NCBI GenBank assembly: GCA_963803295.1
Contig: CAWDMC010000009.1
Span: forward strand, 715,793-779,792
Length of the DNA stretch: 64,000 nt
Direction of reading: 5' to 3'
DNA from: CAWDMC01 sp963803295
GTDB lineage: Bacteria; Acidobacteriota; Terriglobia; UBA7540
This document shows, in pieces, positions 1 to 8,317 of this stretch (positions are counted from its first letter, which is position 1; every line of letters begins with the position of its first letter). The notes beneath the pieces were generated by a model. It ran no database searches and was not told the DNA's origin. It saw nothing but the letters and a program-made list of their open reading frames with translations. The position numbers were made by a program, and so were the translations under genes.

Positions 1-1602
1 AAGAGCGGTCGAAGGCATGATTACGCGTAATCCCGGCAGATGGGCAAAAATCGACTCGCCCGATTGGCTGTGGTAGATGGCCCCACCCGCAAGATACCCT
101 CCGATGGGCGCGCGAATTACGATAGGGCATGACCAGGTGTTGTTCGATCGCCAGCGAAGCGTCAGCAGTTCGTCTCGAATCTGCATCATGGCCGGCCAGA
201 TGTAGTCGAAGAACTGGATCTCCACCACCGGCTTCAAACCGCGCGTGGCCATACCCATGGCCCGGCCTACAATGCCGGCTTCGGCCAGCTGGGAGTTGTA
301 ACAGCGCGCGCTGCCGAAGCGCCGCTGCAGCCCGTGGGTGACCTTAAAGACTCCGCCTTTGCCTTTCAGTCTGGGAAGCTCGTCTTCATGGCTGCAGTCA
401 GCCACATCTTCCCCGAAGACTACCACCCGCGGATCGCGGGTGATCTCATCGCGCAGACAGAGGTTGATGAGATCCACCATAGTCTTAGGATCGCCATGGG
501 ACCTCGCCGGACTGTCAAACTGCGCGGAAGTGGGATCGACGCTGGGCGAGTACAGGTATAGCATCACCGAAGCGGGATCAGGCGCTTCGGCAGGGAGCGC
601 CTTATCGGCCGCGATCCGCACTTCTTCGTCGACCGCATTCTCGATCTGCTCAATCTGCTTGGGTGTGGCCACGAGCTGATCCACAAGATACCCGGCCAGT
701 CGAGTCAGCGGATCGCGTTTGGCCTCCGAGTGCCGCCGCTCCTCAGACTTGTAGAAACGCTCATCATCGGAAAGCGAGTGCGAGTACGGCCGGATCACGT
801 GTCCGTGCAGCAGCGCTGGCCCTTGGCGCTGTCGCACATATTCGACGGCCCTCGCCGCTGCATTGTAGGTCTCGACGAAGTCCGTACCCTCGCACTCGAG
901 GGTTAGGAGAGCCGGGAAATCCTTTACCAGGCGGCTGATGCTTCCGCCCGCGGTTTGAACTTCAACCGGCACGGAGATCGCGTAACCGTTGTCTTCAACA
1001 AGGAAGAACACCGGTAATTTCCTCGCGCAAGCGCCGTTCAGGGATTCCCAGAACTCTCCTTCGCTCGTGGCGCCGTCGCCAAGCGAGACAAAAATGACTT
1101 CGTCCGCGTGCAAGCTCGGTGCGAGTTCGCCGGCTTCCCGCACTTGGCAGAAGTACAAGCTGGCATCCGCCGCACCCACCGCCTGCAACGCCTGCGAACC
1201 TGTAGGACTGGACGCCGAGACGATGTGCAGCGCCTTCGACGACCAGTGCGAGGGCATCTGGCGGCCGCCGGACATGGCCTCGTCTTTAGCCCCAACTCCT
1301 TGCAGGAACATCTCGAGCGGGGTCAGGCCGAGTTCCAGGCAAAGTGCGCGATCCCGATAATAGGGATAAAACCAATCGTACCCGGGCCTCAGGTGCATGG
1401 CCGCGGCCACATTCAGAGCTTCATGACCGGCACCACTAACCTGGAAGTAGATCCGGTTCTGCCGCTTGAGTTGGATTTCCTTGTCGTCGATGCGCCGCGA
1501 CAGGTACATTGTCCGGTAGGCTCGAAGAAGCACCTCACCCGAGATCGTCTGGTTACGCGAGGCATAATTCTGCGATTTGTGGATTTGAGTGCCGGTGGCC
1601 AT
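1..1602 (-). CDS. Branched-chain 2-oxoacid dehydrogenase E1, alpha-beta fusion (partial)
   Basis: The reading frame is open from ATG 1602 to the window edge (534 codons, no stop), so the C-terminus is missing. The first ~345 residues are a thiamine-diphosphate E1 alpha subunit: YPYYRDRAL and a GDGATSEGEFW...EDNGYA diphosphate-binding segment. From about residue 370 an E1 beta subunit follows (VVVFGEDVADCS, then RAPIGGYLAGGAIYHSQSGE). In most bacteria these are separate genes, and fusion is a known variant. The enzyme would decarboxylate branched-chain 2-oxoacids (2-oxoisovalerate type) and pass the acyl group to a lipoyl E2. It is cytoplasmic. Exact substrate cannot be fixed from sequence. 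The likely start is ATG 1602, preceded on the minus strand by a GAGGGGA-like ribosome site. Confidence 0.9.
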   Translation of the reverse strand, partial: MATGTQIHKSQNYASRNQTISGEVLLRAYRTMYLSRRIDDKEIQLKRQNRIYFQVSGAGHEALNVAAAMHLRPGYDWFYPYYRDRALCLELGLTPLEMFLQGVGAKDEAMSGGRQMPSHWSSKALHIVSASSPTGSQALQAVGAADASLYFCQVREAGELAPSLHADEVIFVSLGDGATSEGEFWESLNGACARKLPVFFLVEDNGYAISVPVEVQTAGGSISRLVKDFPALLTLECEGTDFVETYNAAARAVEYVRQRQGPALLHGHVIRPYSHSLSDDERFYKSEERRHSEAKRDPLTRLAGYLVDQLVATPKQIEQIENAVDEEVRIAADKALPAEAPDPASVMLYLYSPSVDPTSAQFDSPARSHGDPKTMVDLINLCLRDEITRDPRVVVFGEDVADCSHEDELPRLKGKGGVFKVTHGLQRRFGSARCYNSQLAEAGIVGRAMGMATRGLKPVVEIQFFDYIWPAMMQIRDELLTLRWRSNNTWSCPIVIRAPIGGYLAGGAIYHSQSGESIFAHLPGLRVIMPSTAL

Positions 1603-1812
1603 CGGTCCCCTCTCAAGAGTACCGGTCAGTACGCCGAACCGCATCTTCGGTTTCGGCTGCCGATTCAAGCGTATTTCGTCCGGCCGTCTCTCGAACTGCT
1701 CCCCCCGGGCCGGCCACATCACGTGCGACTTCGCAAGGCACCATTATCAAATCGGGCGTGGGCAAAGTCAATCGCGGTGCCTGGCCCACTCCGACCCTTA
1801 GCTTAGTACATT

Positions 1813-1838
1813 GTTTCATAAATACGCTAGCATATTTT
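1813..1838 (+). repeat. IS630 left terminal inverted repeat
   Basis: Begins GTTTCATAAATACGCTAGCA and matches the reverse complement of 3031-3055 except at two positions. Confidence 0.85.
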
Positions 1839-1889
1839 AGGTCGCGAAAATGACTTCGTTATGGCATGGTGATTCCAGGAGGTCTCGCC

Positions 1890-3026
1890 ATGCCGAGAAC
1901 GAGCCCTTACGCGATCCGGTTGACGACAGCGGAAGCCGCCGAGCTCCAAAGGCGAGCGGCCAAGTATACGTTGCCGTATTTTCAGGTCCAGCGTGCCAAA
2001 ATCGTGCTGCTGGCCGCCGAGGGGCTGAGCCATGAGGAGATCGCCACCCGCTTGGACACCCGGCGCGAAGTCGTGTGGCTGTGGCGCAAACGGTTCTTCT
2101 CGGAACGCCTCGCCGGCCTGGAGGAGCGCTCCCGTCCGGGTCGCCCCCGGACTTTTTCCCCCTGAGTTGGTGGTACAGATCAAAGCCTCGGCCTGTGAAC
2201 TGCCTGCCAATCATGACCTACCCTTGTCGCGCTGGAGTACGAGCGCTCTGGTACCCGAGGCATGCCAGAGTGGTCTCGTCGCTTCCATCAGTGGCAGCAC
2301 CCTTTGGCGTTGGTTGCATCAGGATGCCATTCGCCCTTGGTATCACCGCAGTTGGATTTTCCCGCGTGATCCCGACTTGCCGAAAAAGCCGGTCGCTTGC
2401 TGGACCTGTATGCCCGCGGCTGGCGCGGCAAGTCCCTCAAAGACGACGAGTTCGTGATTTCCGCCGATGAGAAGACCAGCATTCAAGCTCACCGCCGCAA
2501 ACATCCCACCGGCCCTGCCGACCCGGCCCTTCGATGCGGGTGGAGCATGAATATAAACGCGGCGGAGCCTGGCTGTACATGGCCGCCTTGGATGTTCATC
2601 ACGCCCGCATCTTCGGTCGCTGTGAGACCAAGAATGGGATTGCACCCTTTGACCGGCTGGTGGAACAAGTGATGACGCGACCTCCTACGATGAGGCTCGT
2701 GGTGTTTTCTGGATTGTCGACAACTGTTCGGCACATCGCGGGTCCAAGGCCGTCAAGCGCTTGCAGACTCGTTACCCTCGACTGGCGCTTGTTCACGCTC
2801 CCCTCCATGCCAGTTGGCTCAATCAGGTCGAGATCTCTTTCTCCATAGTGCAACGCAAGGTCCTGAACCCAACGACTTCGAAAACCTGGAAACCCTCGCC
2901 GAACGATTGCTCGATTTTCAGTACTACTGGGAAACAGCCTCGCGTCCCTTCGAATGGAAGTTCACGCGTCAAGATCTGGCCGAACTCATGAACAAGCTTG
3001 GACCGGCCAAAGCGCCGGCCGCATAG
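1890..3026 (+). pseudogene. IS630-family transposase, multiple frameshifts
   Basis: ATG 1890 follows AGGAGG with good spacing. The N-terminal segment (winged-helix/HTH, RTSPYAIRLTTAEAAELQRR...) ends in a premature stop at about 2165. Homologous sequence then continues in other frames: ELVVQIKASACELP from about 2165, FVISADEKTSIQAH around 2450, GGAWLYMAALDVHHARIFGR around 2560, WIVDNCSAHRG around 2715, HASWLNQVEISFS around 2805, and a final frame ending at 3026. The three acidic DDE residues (ADEK, VDNC, NQVE) are all recognisable but lie in different frames. At least five frameshifts make it non-functional as sequenced. Confidence 0.85.
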
Positions 3027-3030
3027 CCCG

Positions 3031-3055
3031 AAATACGTTAGCGTATTTATGAAAC
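3031..3055 (-). repeat. IS630 right terminal inverted repeat
   Basis: Reads GTTTCATAAATACGCTAACG on the minus strand, which is the mate of the left repeat at 1813-1838. It lies 5 bp after the stop codon of the transposase's last frame. Confidence 0.85.
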
Positions 3056-3075
3056 GGACGACTAAGGGTGAACCG

Positions 3076-3819
3076 TCAAAGCATCCATCCCCCGCAGACG
3101 TTCAGGACCTGCCCCGTAACAAAGGACGCGCCCTCCGAGGCAAAGAACTTCACCGCCTCCGCCACATCCTGCGGTGTTGGCGGCCGGCCAACGGGAAACC
3201 GAGTGTCTCTCATGCGCTCAGCTTCTTCCACCGTGAGCTCTTTATTATCCATCGCCGGCGGATTCACCACATTCACCGTGATGCCATAGCGCGCTTCCTC
3301 CAGCGCCAGCGAGCGGCTGAAAGCGACCATGCCGGATTTGGCAGCCGAGTAAGCCGCGATCTTCGCCTGGCCGAAGGTTCGCTCCGCGCCGACCGCGCCG
3401 ATGTTGACAATGCGTCCCCATCGCTGTCTCCGCATCGCCGGTAACACGGCACGGCAAGCGTAGAAGACGCTGTCGAGATTTGAGGCAAGCACCTCGTGCC
3501 ATCCCTCGGGCGTGGAGTCCTTCACCGTTTTCCAGCCAAACATGCCCACATTGTTGATCAGAACATCGAGTCGCCCAAAGTGCCCGCAAACGGTTTCGAC
3601 GAGTTCCTTCGTCCGTACAGGGTCCGTAACGTCGGTGCGAACGGCGAGCCCGCTCGCCCCCGCCTGCTTCAGTAGCTCAACTACTTTCTGGGCCCCCATT
3701 TGATTGGTCCGGTAGCTCACGGCAATACGCAAGCCGGACCGGCCGAGGTGCAGGGCGATCTCGCGGCCGATGCCGCGCGCGGCGCCGGTCACCAATGCAA
3801 CGCGATGAATGAGGGACAA
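3076..3819 (-). CDS. SDR-family oxidoreductase (FabG-like)
   Basis: A 247-residue short-chain dehydrogenase/reductase, normal family length. The Rossmann cofactor motif is TGAARGIG (residues ~11-18), NNVG follows at ~90, and the catalytic YSAAK (Tyr-x-x-x-Lys) is present. The usual catalytic serine segment reads NIGAVGAE, so the canonical Ser position carries Gly/Ala. That is atypical for FabG but occurs in some SDR subgroups. The start is TTG 3819 behind AAGGAG. It lies 32 bp downstream of the histidine phosphatase on the same strand, so the two may be co-transcribed. Substrate unknown; FabG-type reduction of a 3-oxoacyl or other carbonyl is only a family-level guess. Confidence 0.85.
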   Translation of the reverse strand: MSLIHRVALVTGAARGIGREIALHLGRSGLRIAVSYRTNQMGAQKVVELLKQAGASGLAVRTDVTDPVRTKELVETVCGHFGRLDVLINNVGMFGWKTVKDSTPEGWHEVLASNLDSVFYACRAVLPAMRRQRWGRIVNIGAVGAERTFGQAKIAAYSAAKSGMVAFSRSLALEEARYGITVNVVNPPAMDNKELTVEEAERMRDTRFPVGRPPTPQDVAEAVKFFASEGASFVTGQVLNVCGGWML

Positions 3820-3851
3820 AGTGGAGTCTCCTTTGAGCCGGCTTCATACCA

Positions 3852-4619
3852 TTACGCTGGTTTCCTACCTCTGCGCGCCTTATTGCGGCACTCAGGCGTG
3901 GAAGCCAAACTTGCTGGGTAGTACACGGAATTGAATTCGCTCAAGACGAGCTTGCCCTGCTCGCCTACACCGGGATCAAACTCGTACCAGGTCACCGAGC
4001 AATTGCAGACGTCGTGCTGGGGATCGAGATCGATGGCGAGTAGTTCTTTCTCGGTGAGGCGCTCAAGCAAGCGGCGAAAAGTCAGGACAACCACCGAGTG
4101 GCAGACCACGAGCACTGATTTCCGCCGGTAATCGCGGGATAGAGTGCCGAGAAAACTGTGGAGGCGCAAGGACACGTCCGGATAGCTTTCACCGCCGGGA
4201 GGCCGGTAGTAGTACTTCCCCTCGAGCTTCCGGCGACGCGCCTCCTCCGGGTACTTCTTCTGAATACCTGCCGTAGTAAGGCCGTCCAGGATGCCGAATT
4301 CTTTTTCGCGGATGCGTTCGTCATAGATCGTGGAAACCGGGTAGACAAACTGCTTCGCGATCAGCTCCGCCGTCTGCACGGTGCGCAGGTAGGGCGAAAC
4401 AAACACCCGGTCAAAGCTGAATGTCAGGCCGAGATGGCGGCCGGTCGCAATAGCCTGCTGCTCGCCCGTTGTGGTAAGGGGGACATCCATGTCCCGGACA
4501 TCGCCCCCATACTCAAGGTGCCCTTCGGCGTAGGCTTTACCGCGCAGAACGTTGCGCTCGGATTCGCCATGGCGCACGATCACTAGGTTGTTCATCCACT
4601 TCTGCGCGGCTGGATCCAT
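3852..4619 (-). CDS. Histidine phosphatase family protein (phosphoglycerate mutase-like)
   Basis: A 255-residue protein with the RHGESERN phosphohistidine motif near the N-terminus (the RHG histidine accepts phosphate), SPYLRTVQTAELI, and a second catalytic histidine in VVCHSVVVLTFRRLLE. These define the histidine phosphatase superfamily, whose members include phosphoglycerate mutases and small-molecule phosphatases. Sequence alone does not choose between them. ATG 4619 was selected; TTG 4622 directly upstream and ATG at residue 10 (MNNLVIVRHGES) are alternatives. It precedes the SDR gene by 32 bp on the same strand. Confidence 0.85.
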   Translation of the reverse strand: MDPAAQKWMNNLVIVRHGESERNVLRGKAYAEGHLEYGGDVRDMDVPLTTTGEQQAIATGRHLGLTFSFDRVFVSPYLRTVQTAELIAKQFVYPVSTIYDERIREKEFGILDGLTTAGIQKKYPEEARRRKLEGKYYYRPPGGESYPDVSLRLHSFLGTLSRDYRRKSVLVVCHSVVVLTFRRLLERLTEKELLAIDLDPQHDVCNCSVTWYEFDPGVGEQGKLVLSEFNSVYYPASLASTPECRNKARRGRKPA

Positions 4620-4913
4620 CAACTTGGCTCCGCTGGGAAATTTGGCCGATGACTGCGTTCAACACATCTCTGTCACATTAATCGAGTGTGTTGGCTTTGG
4701 CCCTTCACCTTTCACCGTTACACCCTTTCGCCTTTACCCTCTCCCCGGTGCTCATTATACTGAGTGGGCTGCCTATCTGAAAGGCGACGGTCTCGATTCA
4801 GAGTTAAACCGGGTTCGCAGGTTCTGCAGGAGGAGTAGCGCAGCACTCGGGAATAGCATCATTTCTCGATAAACCACAGCCACCAATGGCGGCATGCAGG
4901 AGAGGGAGGGAAA

Positions 4914-5321
4914 ATGCGCATGCGCAAAGCGATTCGGACGGCGGACGGCCCCAGGCCCATGGGTGTCTACTCACAGGCAATCGTGAGCGACGGCTTCGTG
5001 TTTGTCTCTGGGCAAGGTCCCATCAATCCTGAGACCAATGAGATGGAGCTGGGTGATATCCGAAGTGAAACACGCAGAGTGCTCAGGAATATCACAGCCA
5101 TCCTGGAAGCCGCAGGCAGTTCGCTGCGCCACGTCGTACGGATCGGCGTCTTTCTCACGGATATGACTGATTTTGCCGCGATGAACGAAGTTTTTCGTGA
5201 GTTCTTTCCCGAAGATCCGCCAGCGCGCACCACAATAGGCGTGCACTTACCGCGCATGCGCGTCGAAATCGACTGCATCGCACGAGTGCGCAAGCCGATC
5301 CCCAAACACGGGGACAAATGA
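4914..5321 (+). CDS. RidA family (enamine/imine deaminase) protein
   Basis: 135 residues, typical RidA/YjgF/UK114 length. It shows GVYSQAIVSDGFVFVSGQ near the N-terminus and PARTTIGV with the conserved arginine that holds the substrate carboxylate. RidA proteins hydrolyse reactive 2-aminoacrylate and related enamines made by PLP enzymes, in the cytoplasm. The start ATG 4914 follows a strong GGAGAGGGAGGG site; ATG 4920 is also possible. It stands alone on the plus strand, divergent from the phosphatase, and its true substrate is uncertain. Confidence 0.85.
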   Translation: MRMRKAIRTADGPRPMGVYSQAIVSDGFVFVSGQGPINPETNEMELGDIRSETRRVLRNITAILEAAGSSLRHVVRIGVFLTDMTDFAAMNEVFREFFPEDPPARTTIGVHLPRMRVEIDCIARVRKPIPKHGDK

Positions 5322-5462
5322 GCGCTTCGCTACGGAGTCTGGCGGCCATATTGATCATGACCGCAGGCCCCTCCCGAGCCTCCGGCACCATCAACCCTCT
5401 CTCCCTGTCTACAAGGGGGCTCGTGCGACGCGCTCGTGCTAGACTAGCTGTACGTCAACCGC

Positions 5463-5549
5463 GGAGGGATGGGTGAGCGGTTTAAACCGGCGGTCTTGAA
5501 AACCGTTAGCGCCGAAAGGTGCTCGGGGGTTCGAATCCCTCTCCCTCCG
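5463..5549 (+). tRNA. tRNA-Ser(UGA)
   Basis: The acceptor stem GGAGGGA (5463-5469) pairs with TCCCTCC (5542-5548), discriminator G 5549. The anticodon loop CTTGAAA gives anticodon TGA at 5497-5499. A long variable arm (class II) and a GGTTCGAATCC T-arm fit tRNA-Ser. CCA is not encoded. The 295 bp from here to kaiC hold no gene that I can see. Confidence 0.95.
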
Positions 5550-5844
5550 AAGCCTAGGTCATCGCTAAACTTGTGCTCTAACACTATCAAGCACTTGCCA
5601 GCTGCTTGAAAGTGAACTAACCTAATTAACGATCTACTGAAGAATTGATTTTGCACCCTCGGAGCGGGACCGTGCCAAAGGTCTTGTTCTGTCCACAGGT
5701 GTTTTTAGGCAGAACAACGCCTTGTCAAGAATGATTCGCATCGGTTCGTCCACGCGCCATTCGGGGCAAAATCGCGTTGTTTTGGTTTGATGCTATTTTC
5801 GATAGGCCGCAGGGGTTCGATCTCACGGGCGTTGGGGGTTCGGA

Positions 5845-7614
5845 GTGAATAACTCCAAGCGAAAAGGGCACTTAGCATCTTTTGAACTTCGGAAGGCTCC
5901 TACCGGGGTCAAAGGGTTGGATGAAATCACTTACGGCGGGCTGCCGCAAGGGCGCCCTACCATTCTGTGCGGCGGCCCAGGTTGTGGCAAGACGTTACTG
6001 GCAACCGAGTTTCTCGTTCATGGCGCGCTCCAATACGGCGAACCCGGTGTCTTTATGGCCTTTGAGGAAACGCCAGAGGACTTGGCGAAAAACGTGGTTT
6101 CGCTGGGATACGACTTGAAGGAGCTCGTTTCGAAAAAGAGGCTATTTCTCGATTATGTACATGTCGAGCGCAGCGAGATTCAGGAAGCGGGCGAGTACGA
6201 TCTTGAGGGTTTGTTTATCCGGCTGCAAAGTGCCATTGACTCTATAGGCGCGAAGCGCGTGGCGCTTGACACGCTGGAGGCGTTGTTCTCTGGATTTTCG
6301 AACATGGCTATCCTGCGCGCCGAGATCCGCCGTCTGTTCCGCTGGCTGAAAGGAAAAGGGATGACGACGGTGGTTACGGCGGAACGCGGCGAGGGAACCC
6401 TTACGCGGCATGGTCTGGAAGAATACGTGTCGGATTGTGTGATCCTCATGGATCATCGTGTCACCGATCAGATTTCCACTCGCCGGCTGCGTGTAGTTAA
6501 GTATCGCGGCACGGTGCACGGCGCCAACGAGTATCCCTTCTTGATCGATGAAAGCGGACTTTCCGTCCTTCCTATAACTTCGCTCTCGCTCGATCACCGG
6601 GCCTCGATGCAGCGAATCTCGAGCGGTATCTCGGACCTCGATGAGTTGCTGGGAGGAAAGGGATTCTACCGCGGGAGCACGGTGCTGGTTTCGGGCGCAG
6701 CCGGCAGCGGGAAAACAAGCATCGCCTGCCACTTCGCCGGCGACGGCTGCCGCCGAGGTGAACGCTGCCTATACCTGGCCTTCGAGGAGTCGCGGGAGCA
6801 GGTCGTCCGGAACATGGGCTCCATCGGGATTGACCTGAAGCCGTGGATCCAGAAAGGGTTGCTGCGGTTCCACGCTAGCCGGCCCACTCAGTACGGCCTC
6901 GAGATGCAACTGATCCGGATTCAGAAACTTGTGGAGGAGTTCCGACCCCGGCTGATCATTCTGGACCCGATTACCAACCTGATGCAGGGTGGGAGCGAGA
7001 GGGATATTCAATCGATGCTGGTGCGGCTGATAGACTTCTTAAAGGCTGGCCGGATTACCACGCTTTTCACAAGCCTGACCTCGGGTAAGAACGCAGCCAA
7101 TCTGGAGCAGTCGGAGGTCGGGATTTCCTCCCTCATTGACACCTGGATTCTGTTGCGCGAACTGGAGGTAAACGGCGAGCGCAACCGCGGCCTGTACATC
7201 ATCAAATCGAGAGGAATGGCGCACTCGAACCAAGTCCGCGAGTTTGTGTTCACACGCCATGGCATTAGACTGGTGCCCGTGTACCTTGGTGCCGGGGGCG
7301 TGCTGACCGGCTCGGCGCGCGTCGCGCAGGAGGCTCGCGAAAGGAACGAGGCCTTGGCGAGGGAGCAGGAGCGGGAACTGCGCCAGTTGGAGCTGGATAG
7401 AAAGCGGAAGGCGATGGAAGCCCGGATCGCAGCTCTGCGCGCCGAATTCTCGGCGGAGGCGGAGGCGATCGCGGGTACATTTGATCAGGATAAGCGGCGC
7501 GAAGCACAACTGGCGGATGACCGCGTCACCATGGCGCACAGCCGCAAGGCGGTTATTTCTAAAAGGGGCAGACCGGTTCGGACTCGACAACACGGCGGGG
7601 GAGGGGGAAAATGA
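5845..7614 (+). CDS. kaiC: KaiC-like double-domain circadian ATPase
   Basis: 589 residues with two RecA-like KaiC domains, CI about 10-245 and CII about 255-500. Walker A motifs are CGGPGCGKT (~42-50) and SGAAGSGKT (~283-291), followed by the paired catalytic glutamates FMAFEET and YLAFEES. In cyanobacterial KaiC the CII autophosphorylation pair is Ser-Thr; the aligned residues here are GISSLIDTW, Ser428 and Ser429. After the CII domain comes an extra ~85-residue tail rich in Glu, Arg, Ala and Lys that should form a coiled coil, ending in a basic, Gly-rich stretch. GTG 5845 is the start. It overlaps kaiB by 4 bp (ATGA). No kaiA is present. It probably acts as a phosphorylation timer or signalling ATPase with the two KaiBs and the kinase. 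Confidence 0.93.
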   Translation: MNNSKRKGHLASFELRKAPTGVKGLDEITYGGLPQGRPTILCGGPGCGKTLLATEFLVHGALQYGEPGVFMAFEETPEDLAKNVVSLGYDLKELVSKKRLFLDYVHVERSEIQEAGEYDLEGLFIRLQSAIDSIGAKRVALDTLEALFSGFSNMAILRAEIRRLFRWLKGKGMTTVVTAERGEGTLTRHGLEEYVSDCVILMDHRVTDQISTRRLRVVKYRGTVHGANEYPFLIDESGLSVLPITSLSLDHRASMQRISSGISDLDELLGGKGFYRGSTVLVSGAAGSGKTSIACHFAGDGCRRGERCLYLAFEESREQVVRNMGSIGIDLKPWIQKGLLRFHASRPTQYGLEMQLIRIQKLVEEFRPRLIILDPITNLMQGGSERDIQSMLVRLIDFLKAGRITTLFTSLTSGKNAANLEQSEVGISSLIDTWILLRELEVNGERNRGLYIIKSRGMAHSNQVREFVFTRHGIRLVPVYLGAGGVLTGSARVAQEARERNEALAREQERELRQLELDRKRKAMEARIAALRAEFSAEAEAIAGTFDQDKRREAQLADDRVTMAHSRKAVISKRGRPVRTRQHGGGGGK

Positions 7615-7982
7615 AGCCAAGATCTGACGGAGCCACCAAAACCGCAAAGAAAATAGTTACCCAAACAGGGAGGAACGCATCCTCCAAACAGACAAACGGG
7701 AAAAGTATGGAGTTGCGTCTCTATATTGCCGGGCAGACGCCTAAGTCGCTAAAGGCCTTGAGCAACTTAAAGCGCCTCTGCGAGACACATCTAATCGGAG
7801 AGTACCAGATTGAAATCATCGATCTGTTAAAGACTCCACAACTGGCGCAGGGTGACCAGATCCTGGCCATTCCCACGCTGGTGAGGAACCTTCCAACGCC
7901 TATCCGTAAGATTATCGGAGACTTGTCCAACACAGAACGAGTGCTGGTGGGTTTGGACCTACGACCGGGAGAGGCATCGTAG
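7611..7982 (+). CDS. kaiB: KaiB-like protein (first copy)
   Basis: 123 residues. The KaiB thioredoxin-like fold runs from about residue 33 (MELRLYIAGQTPKSLKAL) through the IPTLVRNLPTPIRKIIGDLS core to the family-typical ending ERVLVGLDL. The first ~32 residues are a basic, probably disordered extension; translation could instead begin at ATG 7707. The upstream ATG overlaps the kaiC stop by 4 bp, which favours translational coupling. KaiB binds the KaiC ring and changes partner proteins in the cycle. A second, diverged copy follows 13 bp downstream. Confidence 0.92.
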   Translation: MKPRSDGATKTAKKIVTQTGRNASSKQTNGKSMELRLYIAGQTPKSLKALSNLKRLCETHLIGEYQIEIIDLLKTPQLAQGDQILAIPTLVRNLPTPIRKIIGDLSNTERVLVGLDLRPGEAS

Positions 7983-7995
7983 AAGGCAGGTTAAC

Positions 7996-8313
7996 ATGAA
8001 AAAGAAGCAAGTACCGCCACCGGACTGCCAGCAGGACACGTACGTCCTGCGCCTGTATGTAACTGGTTCTACGCCGCGTTCCGCGCGTTCGATCTTCAAC
8101 ATTCGCGCCCTTTGCGAAGATCGGCTTCTCGGGCGGTATAATCTCGAAGTTGTTGACATCTATCAACAACCCGAGCTGGCCCGCGAGGAGCAGATCGTTG
8201 CCGCCCCGACCTTGATCAAGAGACTCCCAGCACCGTTGCGCAAGCTGGTGGGCGACCTCTCTGACCGGGAGCGCGTGCTGGTGGGCCTAGATCTAAAGCC
8301 TGAGCGCAGGTGA
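7996..8313 (+). CDS. kaiB: KaiB-like protein (second copy)
   Basis: 105 residues, the usual KaiB size, with YVLRLYVTGSTPRSARSI at the N-terminus, APTLIKRLPAPLRKLVGDLS in the core and RERVLVGLDLKPE at the end. It is clearly related to, but diverged from, the kaiB 13 bp upstream, so the two are not a recent duplication. Start ATG 7996. The histidine kinase begins only 4 bp after its stop. Two KaiB paralogs with one KaiC suggests that they bind KaiC under different conditions or occupy different rings; that is inference. Confidence 0.92.
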   Translation: MKKKQVPPPDCQQDTYVLRLYVTGSTPRSARSIFNIRALCEDRLLGRYNLEVVDIYQQPELAREEQIVAAPTLIKRLPAPLRKLVGDLSDRERVLVGLDLKPERR

Positions 8314-8317
8314 ACGG

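Larger units (their letters stand above)
1813..3055 (+). mobile_element. IS630-family insertion sequence, decayed
   Basis: A ~1.24-kb insertion with near-perfect terminal inverted repeats (1813-1838 and 3031-3055; I count two mismatches over about 25 positions) around one broken transposase reading frame. It sits between the divergently read E1 gene and the minus-strand SDR gene. Family assignment rests on the transposase: an N-terminal helix-turn-helix followed by a DDE domain of the IS630/Tc1-mariner type. A target TA duplication was not clear. Confidence 0.85.
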
